Numbered from the stretch's first letter, positions 21,809 through 31,036 are shown. The stretch is DNA of 32,339 bases from an uncultured Collinsella sp. (GCA_959602645.1 CAUGTZ010000028.1:1-32339), one strand, 5' to 3'. The notes: generated by a model not told the origin, from the letters alone. Made by a program: numbers and translations.

Positions 21809-23257
21809 ATGGCAGAATCTCGTGCGGAGCGTAAGGCTCGTCGTGCTTTGATTGAGGCGGCTGAGGGGTCTCAGGAGAAAAAATCTTCTAAGAAATCTAA
21901 ATCGTCTAAGGATGCGAAGGGTAAGTCGGCCAAGGGCAAGGCTAAGGCCAAGCGTCCCGGCTCTCGTCGGGGCGGGGATAAGGCGCCTCAGACTCGCTCC
22001 AAGCGTCCGCATAACGATTCGGTTCCGTCTGCGCGCAAGGCTGTGGATCCCAAGTCCCCCTGCTCCATCATGAAAGCTTGCGGTGGATGTACGGCGCTCA
22101 ATCGTCCTTATAAGAAGCAGTTGGCGGCCAAGCAGGCTGCTATGGAGGAGCTGTTTGCTGAGCTCTGCGAGCGCGAGGGTATTGCCGTTGATCCCATTCG
22201 CGGTATGGGTGTTACCCTGGGCGACCCGGGCAAATATCCTGCGCCGCGTGGTTTTCGTCATAAAGCTGCCACCCCCTTTGCTCCCGGCAAGGAGGGTGCT
22301 GTCCGCTGTGGCTTCTTTGAGCGCGGCACGCACAAGATCGTTGCCGTACCCGAGTGTCCTGTCGAGGCGCCGGGTGCCCGTCAGATTCTCAACGGCATCG
22401 CGCATGAGGCCGAGCGTCTGCACATTCCCGCCTTTAACGAGGACAAGCATCTGGGCCTACTTCGCTACGCCGTCGTTCGCTGCGGCTGGCGTACCGACCA
22501 GATTATGGTCACCCTCGTGACTGCCCAGCGCGATCTGCCGCATGCACAGGAGTTCTTTGAGGCTGTCGCCGCACTCAATTCGCACATCGTCACCGTCGCC
22601 CAAAACATCAACGGACGCCCCGGCAACGCCATCCTCGGCGAGGAAACCCGCATCGTTTATGGCGCCGAGTGCATGCGCGACCAGCTGCTCGGTTGCGAAT
22701 TCGATATCTCCCCTACCGCGTTCTATCAGACCAATCCGCAGCAGACCGAGCTGCTCTATCAGCTCGCGATTGACGGCATGGACCTGCAGCAGGGTGACAT
22801 TCTTATGGACGCTTACTGCGGCAGCGGCACCATCGGTCTGTGCGCCGCGAAGGATGCCCGGGACAGAGGTGTCGGCATTATGCTGCTCGGCGTGGAGCGA
22901 AACCCCGCGGGCATTGCCGACGCACGTCGCAATGCCGAGCTCAACGGCCTTACCCGCAGCGCTTGGTTTATGGCCGACGACGCCACCGATTACATCCTGG
23001 ACGCCGCCGATAACAACGAGCGCGTTGACGTTCTCTCCCTCGACCCGCCGCGCGCCGGCTCCACGCCCGAGTTTCTTGAGGCCGCCTGCGCACTTAAACC
23101 GCGCCGCATCACTTATATCAGCTGCAACCCCGTGACCCAAGAGCGCGATCTGCACCAGCTCCTCGACGGAGGCTATCGCCTGCTCAAAATCACGCCAGTC
23201 GACATGTTCCCCCATACCGACCACACCGAAACCGTAGCGATCCTCGAGCGCCGCTAA
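21809..23257 (+). CDS. TrmA/RlmD-family 23S rRNA (uracil-5-)-methyltransferase
   Basis: A 482-residue SAM-dependent RNA methyltransferase. CSIMKACGGC gives three Fe-S cluster cysteines (C-x5-C-x2-C) with the fourth likely in VPECPVE. The SAM site is DAYCGSGTIGLCAA near 330. The catalytic region DPPRAG...ISCNPVTQERDL holds the nucleophilic cysteine, and the ending PVDMFPHTDHTETVAILERR-like tail is a family signature. It probably makes 5-methyluridine in 23S rRNA. ATG 21809 follows GTGGGG. The first about 80 residues are a Lys/Ser/Ala-rich extension not needed for the fold, and codons there end in T or G much more often than in the C-rich second half. Confidence 0.92.
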   Translation: MAESRAERKARRALIEAAEGSQEKKSSKKSKSSKDAKGKSAKGKAKAKRPGSRRGGDKAPQTRSKRPHNDSVPSARKAVDPKSPCSIMKACGGCTALNRPYKKQLAAKQAAMEELFAELCEREGIAVDPIRGMGVTLGDPGKYPAPRGFRHKAATPFAPGKEGAVRCGFFERGTHKIVAVPECPVEAPGARQILNGIAHEAERLHIPAFNEDKHLGLLRYAVVRCGWRTDQIMVTLVTAQRDLPHAQEFFEAVAALNSHIVTVAQNINGRPGNAILGEETRIVYGAECMRDQLLGCEFDISPTAFYQTNPQQTELLYQLAIDGMDLQQGDILMDAYCGSGTIGLCAAKDARDRGVGIMLLGVERNPAGIADARRNAELNGLTRSAWFMADDATDYILDAADNNERVDVLSLDPPRAGSTPEFLEAACALKPRRITYISCNPVTQERDLHQLLDGGYRLLKITPVDMFPHTDHTETVAILERR

Positions 23258-23266
23258 CCCACCCCA

Positions 23267-23297
23267 GTAGATTTTTGGAACATGCCTTAAAATCTAC
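23267..23297. other. GTAGATTTT hairpin
   Basis: GTAGATTTT (23267-23275) and AAAATCTAC (23289-23297) pair perfectly around a 13-nt loop, 10 nt after the methyltransferase stop codon. It is AT-richer than the other hairpins and lacks a T-run. Confidence 0.5.
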
Positions 23298-23309
23298 CGG
23301 CACAAGAAA

Positions 23310-23335
23310 GGGGGCGGCCCGTCTGGACCGCCCCC
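23310..23335. terminator. GC hairpin between convergent genes
   Basis: GGGGGCGG (23310-23317) pairs with CCGCCCCC (23328-23335) between the methyltransferase and the convergent PHP gene. It can fold on both strands, but no T-run follows on either. Confidence 0.55.
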
Positions 23336-23357
23336 TCTCGTTGGGTATATGAGCCCG

Positions 23358-24179
23358 TTACATGCTCTTGCGCAGGTCACACACGCCGGCTGCCGCCATC
23401 TCGCGCAGCAGCGTCTCGCGATCGCGCGTCACAATCAGGTCCAGCGGGAAGTGAATCTCATCGAGCATCTTGCGCGCCTGGTCGAGCTTGCCAATTGCCA
23501 TACCAATATGCGCGTCGGTCGAGACGCCAATCCCCACGCCCAGTTCGGCGCAGCGCTCGGCAATCTTGCGGCAAGCGCCCCAATGCTCGGCATCGGTACC
23601 ATGCTCAAGACTATGGTTGTTGATCTCGATAATCTTGTGCTTGGCCTTGGCCGCCAACAGCACCTCATCGATATCAAAGGAAACACCCGAACGACCCGTG
23701 TGGCCCAGCATAAACACTTTGGGGTGCTCCAGAGCATTGATATACATCTCGGTCGTCTGAGCTACCGTCGCACCTTCGGCAATCTGCGGATTATGCACGC
23801 TTGCCACCAAATAATCCAAATTGCGCGTAACCAAATCGAACAGCGAATGCTGGCGACTGAACGGATCACCGGCAATATCGAGCGTGACAGGAGTGTCCTC
23901 GCCAAACAGGCTTCCGTCCAGCGAAACGATATCGGCCTCGGCACCACGCAGCACCAGTACGCCGCTCCAAATGCGCGGCCAGATATCCTGATTGATAAAG
24001 AACTGGTAACTACGCAGGTCATTGGGGCAAGGCGAAACCATAGAGCTCAGATGGTCGGCAGATCCGAGCACCTGCAGGCCACGCTCTGCCGCCCAGTACA
24101 CATTCTCCTCAATGGTCGAGTATGCATGCGCAGAGAACATCGTATGGGTATGGATATCACAAGAAAGCAGGTAGGGCAT
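23358..24179 (-). CDS. PHP-domain metal-dependent phosphoesterase (YcdX-like)
   Basis: A 273-residue PHP protein with the full set of metal ligands: DIHTHT at 8-13, SADHLS near 40, GAEADIV near 79, ASVHN near 125, GHTGRSG near 159, EINNHS near 184 and STDAHIG near 219. It is close to E. coli YcdX, a trinuclear-zinc phosphatase; the natural substrate is unknown. ATG 24179 has AAGGAGATCC just upstream. The gene is on the same strand as the aminotransferase 165 nt upstream, but a hairpin lies between them. Confidence 0.9.
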   Translation of the reverse strand: MPYLLSCDIHTHTMFSAHAYSTIEENVYWAAERGLQVLGSADHLSSMVSPCPNDLRSYQFFINQDIWPRIWSGVLVLRGAEADIVSLDGSLFGEDTPVTLDIAGDPFSRQHSLFDLVTRNLDYLVASVHNPQIAEGATVAQTTEMYINALEHPKVFMLGHTGRSGVSFDIDEVLLAAKAKHKIIEINNHSLEHGTDAEHWGACRKIAERCAELGVGIGVSTDAHIGMAIGKLDQARKMLDEIHFPLDLIVTRDRETLLREMAAAGVCDLRKSM

Positions 24180-24279
24180 CGGATCTCCTTATCCGGCATG
24201 GCCGTCGCGTATATTCATTGTACGCATAGCCTTCGATAGTCGTAAAACCGCTCCATCCCAACGACACAACGTACATGAC

Positions 24280-24310
24280 AACGGGGTCCGGCTTAACACC
24301 AAACCCCGTT
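24280..24310 (-). other. Hairpin downstream of the aminotransferase gene
   Basis: AACGGGGT (24280-24287) and ACCCCGTT (24303-24310) form an 8-bp stem with a 15-nt loop, 34 nt past the aminotransferase stop codon. It may be a weak terminator; no T-run follows. Confidence 0.45.
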
Positions 24311-24344
24311 TCACGTAAAACATTACAGGCAGAGCGCTTTGCTT

Positions 24345-25529
24345 TTAACGATACTCGTCTGCCAGCTGCTTCCAGGCAGGTAGCGAATTGATAATCGTCT
24401 CGTAACTCACGCAATAGCCAAGGCGGAACCAACCCGGCATACCAAAGCTGTCCGAGGGAACCGCGAGCAGCTCGTACTTCTTCGCGCGCTCGCAAAATGC
24501 ATTTGCATCGGGCTCGAGCGCCTTCACCCACAGGTAGAAAGCGCCGTCCGGCTCAACGTAGGTGTAGCCGTACTCCGCCAATGCGTCGGTGAGCGCCGTG
24601 CGGTTGCGCGCATAGGCCTCGACATCACTCGGCTCATCGATGCAGTCGATAATCACGCGCTGGAAGAGCGCCGGTGCGCACACAAAGCCCAGCGTACGGG
24701 CGGCACCCGCAACAGCCGGCATCAGACGCGCTGCCTGCGGGTTGGTGTTGGGAACCAAAATCCAGCCCACGCGCTCGCCCGGCAGCGACAGCGACTTGGA
24801 ATACGAGTAGCACACGATGGTGTGCTCGTAGATCGAAGGCACCCAAGGCACCTCGGCGCCATAGACAAGCTCGCGATACGGTTCATCCGAGATCAGCATA
24901 ATCGGGTTCTCGGAATCGCGCTTGGCGTTGACCTCGCGCAGAACATTGGCCAGTCGCGTCAGCGTGTCGCGCGTATACACGGCGCCGGTCGGGTTGTTGG
25001 GTGAGTCGATAATGACGGCAGCCGTCTTGTCGGTAATCGCCTTGAGCACGTTATCCACGCTCAGCTGGAACGTATCTTCATCGGCGAGCGCCTCGACACA
25101 CGTGCAGCCGGCCTTCTCAATCCACACGCGATACTCCGGGAAGTACGGGGCGATAACGATGACCTCGTCACCCGGGTTCGTAACGGCATTGAGTGTGCAG
25201 GTGAGCGAAGCCGCCGCACCCACCGTCATAAAGACATCCTTGCCCTCATAGCTCGTGCCAAAACGGCGATTGAGCGACTCCGCCACGGCGGTACGGCACT
25301 GCGGCAGACCCGGTGCAGGCGTGTATCCATGCAGCTGGTCGCTCGGCAGCTCCAAGGCCTTCTTAATGGACTCAGCCACGGCGGCAGGCGCCGGAACACT
25401 CGGGTTTCCCAGAGAAAAATCGAATACGTTCTCTGCACCGATCTGTGCCTTGCGCTCAAGGCCATAGCTAAAGATCTCGCGGATGATGGAACTTTCCGCA
25501 CCGCGAGCAAACATAGTTTCGTTGATCAT
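24345..25529 (-). CDS. Class I/II pyridoxal-phosphate aminotransferase
   Basis: A 394-residue fold-type I aminotransferase of the aspartate aminotransferase family. DSPNNPTG at 175-182 and SDEPYRE near 214 bind the cofactor. Lys245 in YSYSKSLSLPGERVGW is the Schiff-base residue, and the C-terminal arginine in GWFRLGY binds the substrate carboxylate. The amino-acid specificity cannot be read from the sequence. ATG 25529 follows AAGGGGAA; an earlier in-frame start would begin inside the palindrome upstream. It is probably transcribed alone, between that palindrome and the PHP gene. Confidence 0.92.
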   Translation of the reverse strand: MINETMFARGAESSIIREIFSYGLERKAQIGAENVFDFSLGNPSVPAPAAVAESIKKALELPSDQLHGYTPAPGLPQCRTAVAESLNRRFGTSYEGKDVFMTVGAAASLTCTLNAVTNPGDEVIVIAPYFPEYRVWIEKAGCTCVEALADEDTFQLSVDNVLKAITDKTAAVIIDSPNNPTGAVYTRDTLTRLANVLREVNAKRDSENPIMLISDEPYRELVYGAEVPWVPSIYEHTIVCYSYSKSLSLPGERVGWILVPNTNPQAARLMPAVAGAARTLGFVCAPALFQRVIIDCIDEPSDVEAYARNRTALTDALAEYGYTYVEPDGAFYLWVKALEPDANAFCERAKKYELLAVPSDSFGMPGWFRLGYCVSYETIINSLPAWKQLADEYR

Positions 25530-25593
25530 CTGTTCCCCTTTCGCATAGGCGCTATTGTACGCTTTAGTCGGGCAAAGTGCCGCAGCAATGTTA

Positions 25594-25645
25594 ATTGGGG
25601 ACAGACTTAAATGCGTGAAAACGCTCATTTAAGTCTGTCCCCAAT
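25594..25645. repeat. 19-bp perfect hairpin with GAAA-capped inner stem
   Basis: ATTGGGGACAGACTTAAAT (25594-25612) pairs perfectly with its complement at 25627-25645. Inside, GCGT-GAAA-ACGC (25613-25624) adds a four-pair stem capped by a GNRA-type tetraloop. GGGGACAG/CTGTCCCC relates it to the other hairpins in the window. It lies between ftsH and the aminotransferase gene and is not a normal terminator. Confidence 0.85.
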
Positions 25646-25669
25646 CAACAGACGGCCCCATATCGCTCA

Positions 25670-25707
25670 AAAGAAAAAGCCTCCGCAGGTTTCCCCGTGG
25701 AGGCTTT
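25670..25707 (-). terminator. ftsH terminator
   Basis: On the minus strand AAAGCCTCC pairs with GGAGGCTTT and runs into TTTTTCTTTT, 12 nt after the ftsH stop codon. This closes the tilS-hpt-ftsH block. Confidence 0.88.
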
Positions 25708-25718
25708 CGCCGCATAGA

Positions 25719-27857
25719 CTATTTGTCGGCGTCGGTGTCGGCACCGGCATTGGCGGCACAGTCATCGCCGGCATCATCGGATGCGGCTTCTGCATCCTCC
25801 TGCATGGCCGCCTGTGCAAAGGCTGCGGCATCAGCCGCAAGCTCCTCCTCGCTCATACGAGGCGCGCGCTTCTTGGTCGGCATGCCGGCCGCCTTGGCAT
25901 TGCGCTCCTCCTTAGCCGCCAGAATATCACCCTCGCGCTCGAGGTAGGCGTCCCACTCGTTGTCGAGCAGGGCGTTCACGGCATCACCCTCGACGGTCTC
26001 ACGCTCAAGCAGCACCTTGGCCATCAGATCAAGCTGATTGCGGCGGACATCCAGAATCTCGACCGCACGACGATGGGCCTCGCGCATGATGCGCTGAACC
26101 TCGATGTCGATGCGGCGCGCCGTCTCCTCGGAGTAATCCTGATGATCGGCGTAATCGCGACCAAGGAACACCTGATGCTGCGCCTCGCCAAACACTTGCG
26201 TGCCCAGCTCCTCGCTCATGCCCAGACGCGTGACCATCTCGCGCGCCATCTTGGTTGCGCGCTCCAGGTCGTTGCTCGCGCCCGACGTGATGTCGTCACA
26301 CATAAGCTCCTCGGCAACGCGGCCGCCCAAGAACACGGCGAGCTCGTCGAGCATCTCGTTCTTGGTCTTGAGGAAGTGATCCTCCTGCGGAAGTTGCAGC
26401 GTGTAGCCCAGAGCCTGGCCGCGGCTGACAATCGAAATCTTGTGAACCGGATCGGAATGCTCCAGGATGTGGCCCACCAGGGCATGGCCGCTCTCGTGGT
26501 AGGCGATCGTGGTGCGCTCGGCCTCGGTCATCACGCGACCCTTGCGCTGCGGACCGGCAATCACGCGCTCCATCGATTCCTCGACCTCGTCCATCGAGAT
26601 CACGGAACGATGGCGGCGGGCAGCCAGCAGCGCAGACTCGTTGAGCAGATTTGCCAGATCGGCGCCGGTGAAGCCAACGGTCATCTGGGCGAGCTTCTCA
26701 AACTTAACGTCCTCGTCCATCGGCTTGTTCTCGGCATGCACGCGCAAGATCTGCTCGCGGCCCTTCACATCCGGACGGTCGACCGTAACCTGACGGTCAA
26801 AACGGCCGGGACGCAGCAGCGCCGGATCCAGAATGTCGGAGCGGTTGGTGGCGGCGATCAGGATGACCGACTCGCTCTCCTCAAAACCGTCCATCTCGAC
26901 CAGCAGCTGGTTGAGCGTCTGCTCGCGCTCATCGTGACCGCCGCCCAAGCCGGCTCCGCGCTGACGTCCTACGGCATCGATCTCATCGATGAAGATGATC
27001 GACGGGGCCTGGGACTTGGCCTCCTTAAAGAGGTCACGCACACGGCTGGCGCCGACGCCCACGAACATCTCGACAAAGTCGGAACCCGAGATGCTAAAGA
27101 ACGGCACGCCCGCCTCGCCGGCAACGGCCTTGGCCAGCAACGTTTTACCGGTACCCGGAGGGCCCACCAGCAACACGCCACGCGGGATCTTGGCGCCCAG
27201 CTTGCGATAACGATCCGGATCGCTCAAAAAGTCACGGATCTCCTCGAGCTCCTCGACGGCCTCGTCCACGCCGGCAACGTCTTCAAACTTGACCTTGGGA
27301 CGCGTGGCCTCGTTGGTCTTGGCGTTGGTCTTGCCAAACTGCATGTTCCTGTTGTTGGCGCCCATCACCTGGCGCATAAAGTAGAACATGATGGCAATCA
27401 GGGCAATCGTCGGCAGCACGCTCATCGCCAGGTCGCCCCAAAAATCGGGATCGTTGGTGTTGACGATGTACTTGGTATCGGGGTGCTCCGCCATAAGCTC
27501 GGCAAGCGAATCGGAGCCGACATAGGTCGAGGAGAAGCTCTTGAGCTCACTCGTATCGCCCTTGTCCTTTTTTGTCTTCCAGTAATGACCCGCCACGCTT
27601 CCGTCTTGAACCGTATAGGTCAAATCTTCGACGCGGTCCTGCTTAATGGCGTTGACCATCTCGCTCGTCGCGAGCTTAACGGTATTGCTGGAATTGGCAA
27701 AGCCGGAACCCATGTTAAAGAAGGCGTAGCCCAGAAGCGCGCAAGCCAAAATAAAATACAGCCAGCCCGTACGCGTGGGCTTCTTGCCTCCGGGCACCCC
27801 CGGGATCTTAGGCTCCCGGGGAGTCTGGGAATTGTTATCGTTACGGTCGTCGGGCAT
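25719..27857 (-). CDS. ftsH: ATP-dependent zinc metalloprotease FtsH
   Basis: A 712-residue membrane-bound AAA protease. Transmembrane helices lie at about 31-49 and 143-163, flanking an extracytoplasmic domain. The AAA module carries Walker A GPPGTGKT (232-239), Walker B IIFIDEID (287-294) and the second region of homology ATNRSDILDPALLRPGRFDR. The zinc protease motif HESGH is at 454-458. The C-terminus is long, Ala/Asp-rich and acidic. FtsH degrades misassembled membrane proteins and selected cytosolic regulators. ATG 27857 lies one nucleotide after the hpt stop codon (TAA-G-ATG), with GGAGG upstream, so it is translationally coupled to hpt. Confidence 0.98.
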   Translation of the reverse strand: MPDDRNDNNSQTPREPKIPGVPGGKKPTRTGWLYFILACALLGYAFFNMGSGFANSSNTVKLATSEMVNAIKQDRVEDLTYTVQDGSVAGHYWKTKKDKGDTSELKSFSSTYVGSDSLAELMAEHPDTKYIVNTNDPDFWGDLAMSVLPTIALIAIMFYFMRQVMGANNRNMQFGKTNAKTNEATRPKVKFEDVAGVDEAVEELEEIRDFLSDPDRYRKLGAKIPRGVLLVGPPGTGKTLLAKAVAGEAGVPFFSISGSDFVEMFVGVGASRVRDLFKEAKSQAPSIIFIDEIDAVGRQRGAGLGGGHDEREQTLNQLLVEMDGFEESESVILIAATNRSDILDPALLRPGRFDRQVTVDRPDVKGREQILRVHAENKPMDEDVKFEKLAQMTVGFTGADLANLLNESALLAARRHRSVISMDEVEESMERVIAGPQRKGRVMTEAERTTIAYHESGHALVGHILEHSDPVHKISIVSRGQALGYTLQLPQEDHFLKTKNEMLDELAVFLGGRVAEELMCDDITSGASNDLERATKMAREMVTRLGMSEELGTQVFGEAQHQVFLGRDYADHQDYSEETARRIDIEVQRIMREAHRRAVEILDVRRNQLDLMAKVLLERETVEGDAVNALLDNEWDAYLEREGDILAAKEERNAKAAGMPTKKRAPRMSEEELAADAAAFAQAAMQEDAEAASDDAGDDCAANAGADTDADK

Positions 27858-27858
27858 C

Positions 27859-28407
27859 TTACGAATAAACCTCCGGTTTCAAAATGCCCAGATACGGAAG
27901 GTTACGATAGCGCTCGGCATAGTCGAGGCCGTAGCCCACCACAAAGGCATCAGGGCAATGGGTTCCAACATACTTGGGCGTGATGGCCGAGGTACGGTCC
28001 TCAACGTCCTTCCACAGGAAGGCGGCGACCTCCAGAGAAGCGGGCTTGCGGCTCTCGAGGTTCTTCATCAGATACTTGAGCGTCAGGCCCGAGTCCAGAA
28101 TGTCCTCGACGATCAGCACGTCGCGACCGCGGATGTCGATATCCAGGTCCTTAATGATACGCACGATACCCGAGGACTTCACGCCGTCACCATAGCTCGA
28201 AACAGCCATGAAATCGATGTTGGTCGGCAGCTCGATCTTGCGCATCAGGTCGCCCATAAAGACCACGGCGCCACGCAGGACCGCAATCAGCACCAGATCC
28301 TTACCCGCGTAGTCGCGAGTAATCTGCTCGCCTAGGCGAGAGACGATACCGTCGATATCCTCCTGCGTAAACAGAACCTTCTCGATATCCGGATGTTGAG
28401 AAGCCAT
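27859..28407 (-). CDS. hpt: Hypoxanthine phosphoribosyltransferase
   Basis: A 182-residue purine-salvage enzyme that makes IMP or GMP from the base and PRPP. The PRPP-binding loop VLIVEDILDSGLTLKYL and the GDLMRKIELPTNIDFMAVSSYGDG region are diagnostic. ATG 28407 has AAAGGG upstream. It lies between tilS and ftsH, a gene order conserved widely in Gram-positive bacteria. The 147-nt gap to tilS may hold its own promoter: TGGAAA, 18 nt and TAAAAT on the minus strand near 28463-28492. Confidence 0.97.
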   Translation of the reverse strand: MASQHPDIEKVLFTQEDIDGIVSRLGEQITRDYAGKDLVLIAVLRGAVVFMGDLMRKIELPTNIDFMAVSSYGDGVKSSGIVRIIKDLDIDIRGRDVLIVEDILDSGLTLKYLMKNLESRKPASLEVAAFLWKDVEDRTSAITPKYVGTHCPDAFVVGYGLDYAERYRNLPYLGILKPEVYS

Positions 28408-28554
28408 GACAACCCTTTCTTGTGCTTATCGCCCACACACCGCCGTATGGACGCGAACTTCACATTTTAGCAGCGCACGGGGTATATTTTCCAGCCCGTA
28501 CGCCATCAGCGCGGGAATACCGTCAACGTCGCACAGAATAGCTGACGTGGGACG

Positions 28555-30096
28555 CTATTCCGCATCGACCACACGAAGCAGATACGCCACGCGCGTTGCG
28601 GCCGTGCATTTAAAACGCTCGTCCGCGCGAACGCCTGCGACCCATACCACGGCACCTCCCGGAGCCGTTCTCACCACAGGAACGCCTGCGCGCTCAGAAA
28701 CGGGAATACGAGCCTCGTTGAGCAGGTCCGACACCTTCTTACTTCGCCCACTCATGCCCAACGGACACATCACATCCCCCGGCGCGGGACCGTCTACCCA
28801 CAGACGCGCCAAACGCGCCTCGGCGGGAATCTCCCCGCGCGAGCCGGCGAGCATCCGTTCGCTGTCGCGATCGGCAAAGCCCAGCGTCGCGGCATCCACT
28901 ATAGCGGTCACCCCTCCGGCACCCGCGAGTTCGCGGGCACGGCGCACAATATCACACCCCGGCTCGACGGCCATCGGCTCTGCCACAAGAATGCGGCCCG
29001 CCCCCAGCGGCAATCGACCGGGAATGGTGACCCAATCGGCAACTAATCCCTCGCGCGCCGCCGGAGCCTTGAATGACAGCATGCCAAACTCCACGCGCGC
29101 ATCGATTCCCGCCGGCAGCGTGACCGAACCCGAGCCTTCGGCGACACAGGCGAGCACGCGCTCCACATGCCGCATCTCCGGGCGAGCGTCGGGGTCGATA
29201 CGCTTAATTGCCAGTCGCACCATGCGCCGAGCAATCACCACCTCGGCCGCGGCCAGTCGGCGAGCGTCAAGAACCAGTGCACCCGCCGCCTCCTTACGCA
29301 GGCAGCTTCGAAACGCCCGTGCGGAAAGCTGGGAAAGAAAGGCATCCTCATCGCCCAAGATCTCGCAGGCGGCGCCAATCGTCTTACAGACACTCGCGTT
29401 GCGCTGCGCCACCACCGGCATCACTCGATGGCGCACATAGTTACGCAAGTATGACACGTCCTCGTTGCTCTCGTCCTCTCGCCACGGCTGACCATGCACC
29501 TGCAAATAGCCCACGAGCTCATCATGAGTCAGGTCGAGCAAGGGACGCACCACGATATTCCTCCGGCGAGGAATGCTCGATAGGCCAGCGGGCCCCGAAC
29601 CCTTAATCGCGTTCATCAAAAACGTTTCCGCACGGTCCGACGAGGTGTGCGCCGTACAGATGCGGGCCGCCGTCCGCGGTGCGCCCGTCTGGGCGCAGAG
29701 CTCACGAACGTATCTCCGTGCCGCGGCATAGCGTACCTCGCGGGCAGCCGCCTCGATATTGCCCGATTCATCATCAAAATAGGCATGCTCAACACACAGT
29801 GGCAAGCCATATTGCGCGCAGAGCTCGCGCACAAAGGCCTCGTCGCCATCGGACGCCTCACCACGCAGATGATGATTTACATGCAGCACGTGCAGTCGCT
29901 CGCGCGCGATGGGGGCCACCCCACGCCCATCCAGAATATCCAACTTTGATGTGCATGCCATAAGGAGCAAGGCCGTCGAGTCCGCACCACCTGATACCAT
30001 GAGCACCACAGGAGCAGCCGTCTGCCGCGTCGCCAGGGCGTAATCATCCACCCTCGACGCAGCATGATGTCCATAGTGCTGAGATACCGTTGGCAT
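28555..30096 (-). CDS. tilS: tRNA(Ile)-lysidine synthase TilS
   Basis: A 513-residue PP-loop enzyme that converts C34 of the CAU-anticodon tRNA-Ile to lysidine. The PP-loop SGGADST is at 35-41, LHVNHHLRGEASDGDEAFVREL near 92 is typical, and the C-terminal TilS domain ends with the SDLLNEARIP segment. ATG 30096 has AGGAGGAAG upstream. The first gene of tilS-hpt-ftsH, it diverges from the metallo-beta-lactamase gene with only 48 nt between start codons. The long Arg/Ala-rich middle makes it larger than many TilS proteins. Confidence 0.95.
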   Translation of the reverse strand: MPTVSQHYGHHAASRVDDYALATRQTAAPVVLMVSGGADSTALLLMACTSKLDILDGRGVAPIARERLHVLHVNHHLRGEASDGDEAFVRELCAQYGLPLCVEHAYFDDESGNIEAAAREVRYAAARRYVRELCAQTGAPRTAARICTAHTSSDRAETFLMNAIKGSGPAGLSSIPRRRNIVVRPLLDLTHDELVGYLQVHGQPWREDESNEDVSYLRNYVRHRVMPVVAQRNASVCKTIGAACEILGDEDAFLSQLSARAFRSCLRKEAAGALVLDARRLAAAEVVIARRMVRLAIKRIDPDARPEMRHVERVLACVAEGSGSVTLPAGIDARVEFGMLSFKAPAAREGLVADWVTIPGRLPLGAGRILVAEPMAVEPGCDIVRRARELAGAGGVTAIVDAATLGFADRDSERMLAGSRGEIPAEARLARLWVDGPAPGDVMCPLGMSGRSKKVSDLLNEARIPVSERAGVPVVRTAPGGAVVWVAGVRADERFKCTAATRVAYLLRVVDAE

Positions 30097-30144
30097 TCGC
30101 TTCCTCCTCTATTCGTCCGCACCCATTGTATCCTTTGGAATCTT

Positions 30145-30954
30145 ATGTCTCGCCTGCACCTTCATATCCTCGGCAGCGGCTCTAAAGGCAACTGCGCGCT
30201 CATCGAGGGACCGCAAGGTCTCATCATGATCGATGATGGCCTGTCCCGCCGCGAGACACTTAAACGCATGGCGGAGCTTGGCCTCTCGGCAGATAACGTT
30301 TCTGCGCTTGTAATCACCCATGAGCACAGCGACCACATCAAAGGGCTCGATGTATGGTGCAAGCACTGGCACGGCCCCCTCTTTGCCAGTAGGGGCACAC
30401 TTTCGAGCAAAGAAAATCTTTCGCATCTGCCTGTCGAGGAATTCGATCCCGGTGACACCCTGTCCATTGCCGGCATCCACGTGCAAAGCTACTCAACATC
30501 ACACGATGTCATCAATCCAGTCGGCTATCGATTCGACGCCCTCGATGATTCCATCGGCTTTGCCACCGACACCGGAGAGCTATCGAGCCAAGCCATGAAC
30601 ACCCTCAAAGATTGTCGAGTCCTCGCGCTCGAAAGCAACCACGATGTGACCATGCTACGCAAGGGAGAATATCCCCGCTTTCTTCAGGAGCGCATCCTGT
30701 CTACAAGGGGACACCTCTCCAACGACCAAGCCGCCGAAGCCGCGCGCGAACTTGTTACCGAGCGCACCGAACAGCTCATTGCCATGCATATCAGCCAAGA
30801 CAACAATCGTCCGAGCCTTACCGTCAAAAGCTATGCCAAAGCGCTAGCCGCATCCCTGGATGACGAGGTCGGCAGCTCCGCCACCCTTCTCCAAGGATCG
30901 CGAAAACTCTCGATACGCCCCGCAAGCCAGCATCGGCCAGCAACCATTCAATAG
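30145..30954 (+). CDS. Metallo-beta-lactamase-fold hydrolase, YycJ/WalJ-like
   Basis: A 269-residue MBL-fold protein with the metal-binding motif THEHSDH at 58-64, GSGSKGNC at 10-17 and LALESNHD further on, which is characteristic of the YycJ (WalJ) group. YycJ-type proteins are implicated as exonucleases in cell-wall stress and DNA-repair contexts; the exact role here is inferred. ATG 30145 puts the first beta strand at the N-terminus; an upstream in-frame start would read through the tilS promoter. It is single and divergent to tilS. The N-terminal 50 nt are shared promoter space, so the two genes may be co-regulated. Confidence 0.9.
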   Translation: MSRLHLHILGSGSKGNCALIEGPQGLIMIDDGLSRRETLKRMAELGLSADNVSALVITHEHSDHIKGLDVWCKHWHGPLFASRGTLSSKENLSHLPVEEFDPGDTLSIAGIHVQSYSTSHDVINPVGYRFDALDDSIGFATDTGELSSQAMNTLKDCRVLALESNHDVTMLRKGEYPRFLQERILSTRGHLSNDQAAEAARELVTERTEQLIAMHISQDNNRPSLTVKSYAKALAASLDDEVGSSATLLQGSRKLSIRPASQHRPATIQ

Positions 30955-30968
30955 ACTGTCCTAGACAG

Positions 30969-31004
30969 CAAAAGGGGCCGGGAATCGCTTCCCAGCCCCT
31001 TTTG
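30969..31004. terminator. Bidirectional terminator between convergent genes
   Basis: CAAAAGGGGC (30969-30978) pairs with GCCCCTTTTG (30995-31004), with an inner GGAA/TTCC stem. It is followed by a T-rich stretch on the plus strand and the A-run on the left serves the opposite strand. It separates the metallo-beta-lactamase and Hsp20 genes. Confidence 0.88.
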
Positions 31005-31036
31005 TTATCTTTTAATAGCGCAGAACACCAACGAAG

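Noticed and set aside
24157..24531. Separate small gene on the minus strand between the aminotransferase and PHP genes
   Set aside because: It overlaps the aminotransferase C-terminus in another frame and lacks a ribosome site or recognisable fold.
25611..27983. Long plus-strand open frame opposite ftsH
   Set aside because: Antisense shadow; it starts inside a hairpin repeat and its product is Arg/His/Leu-rich without a family.
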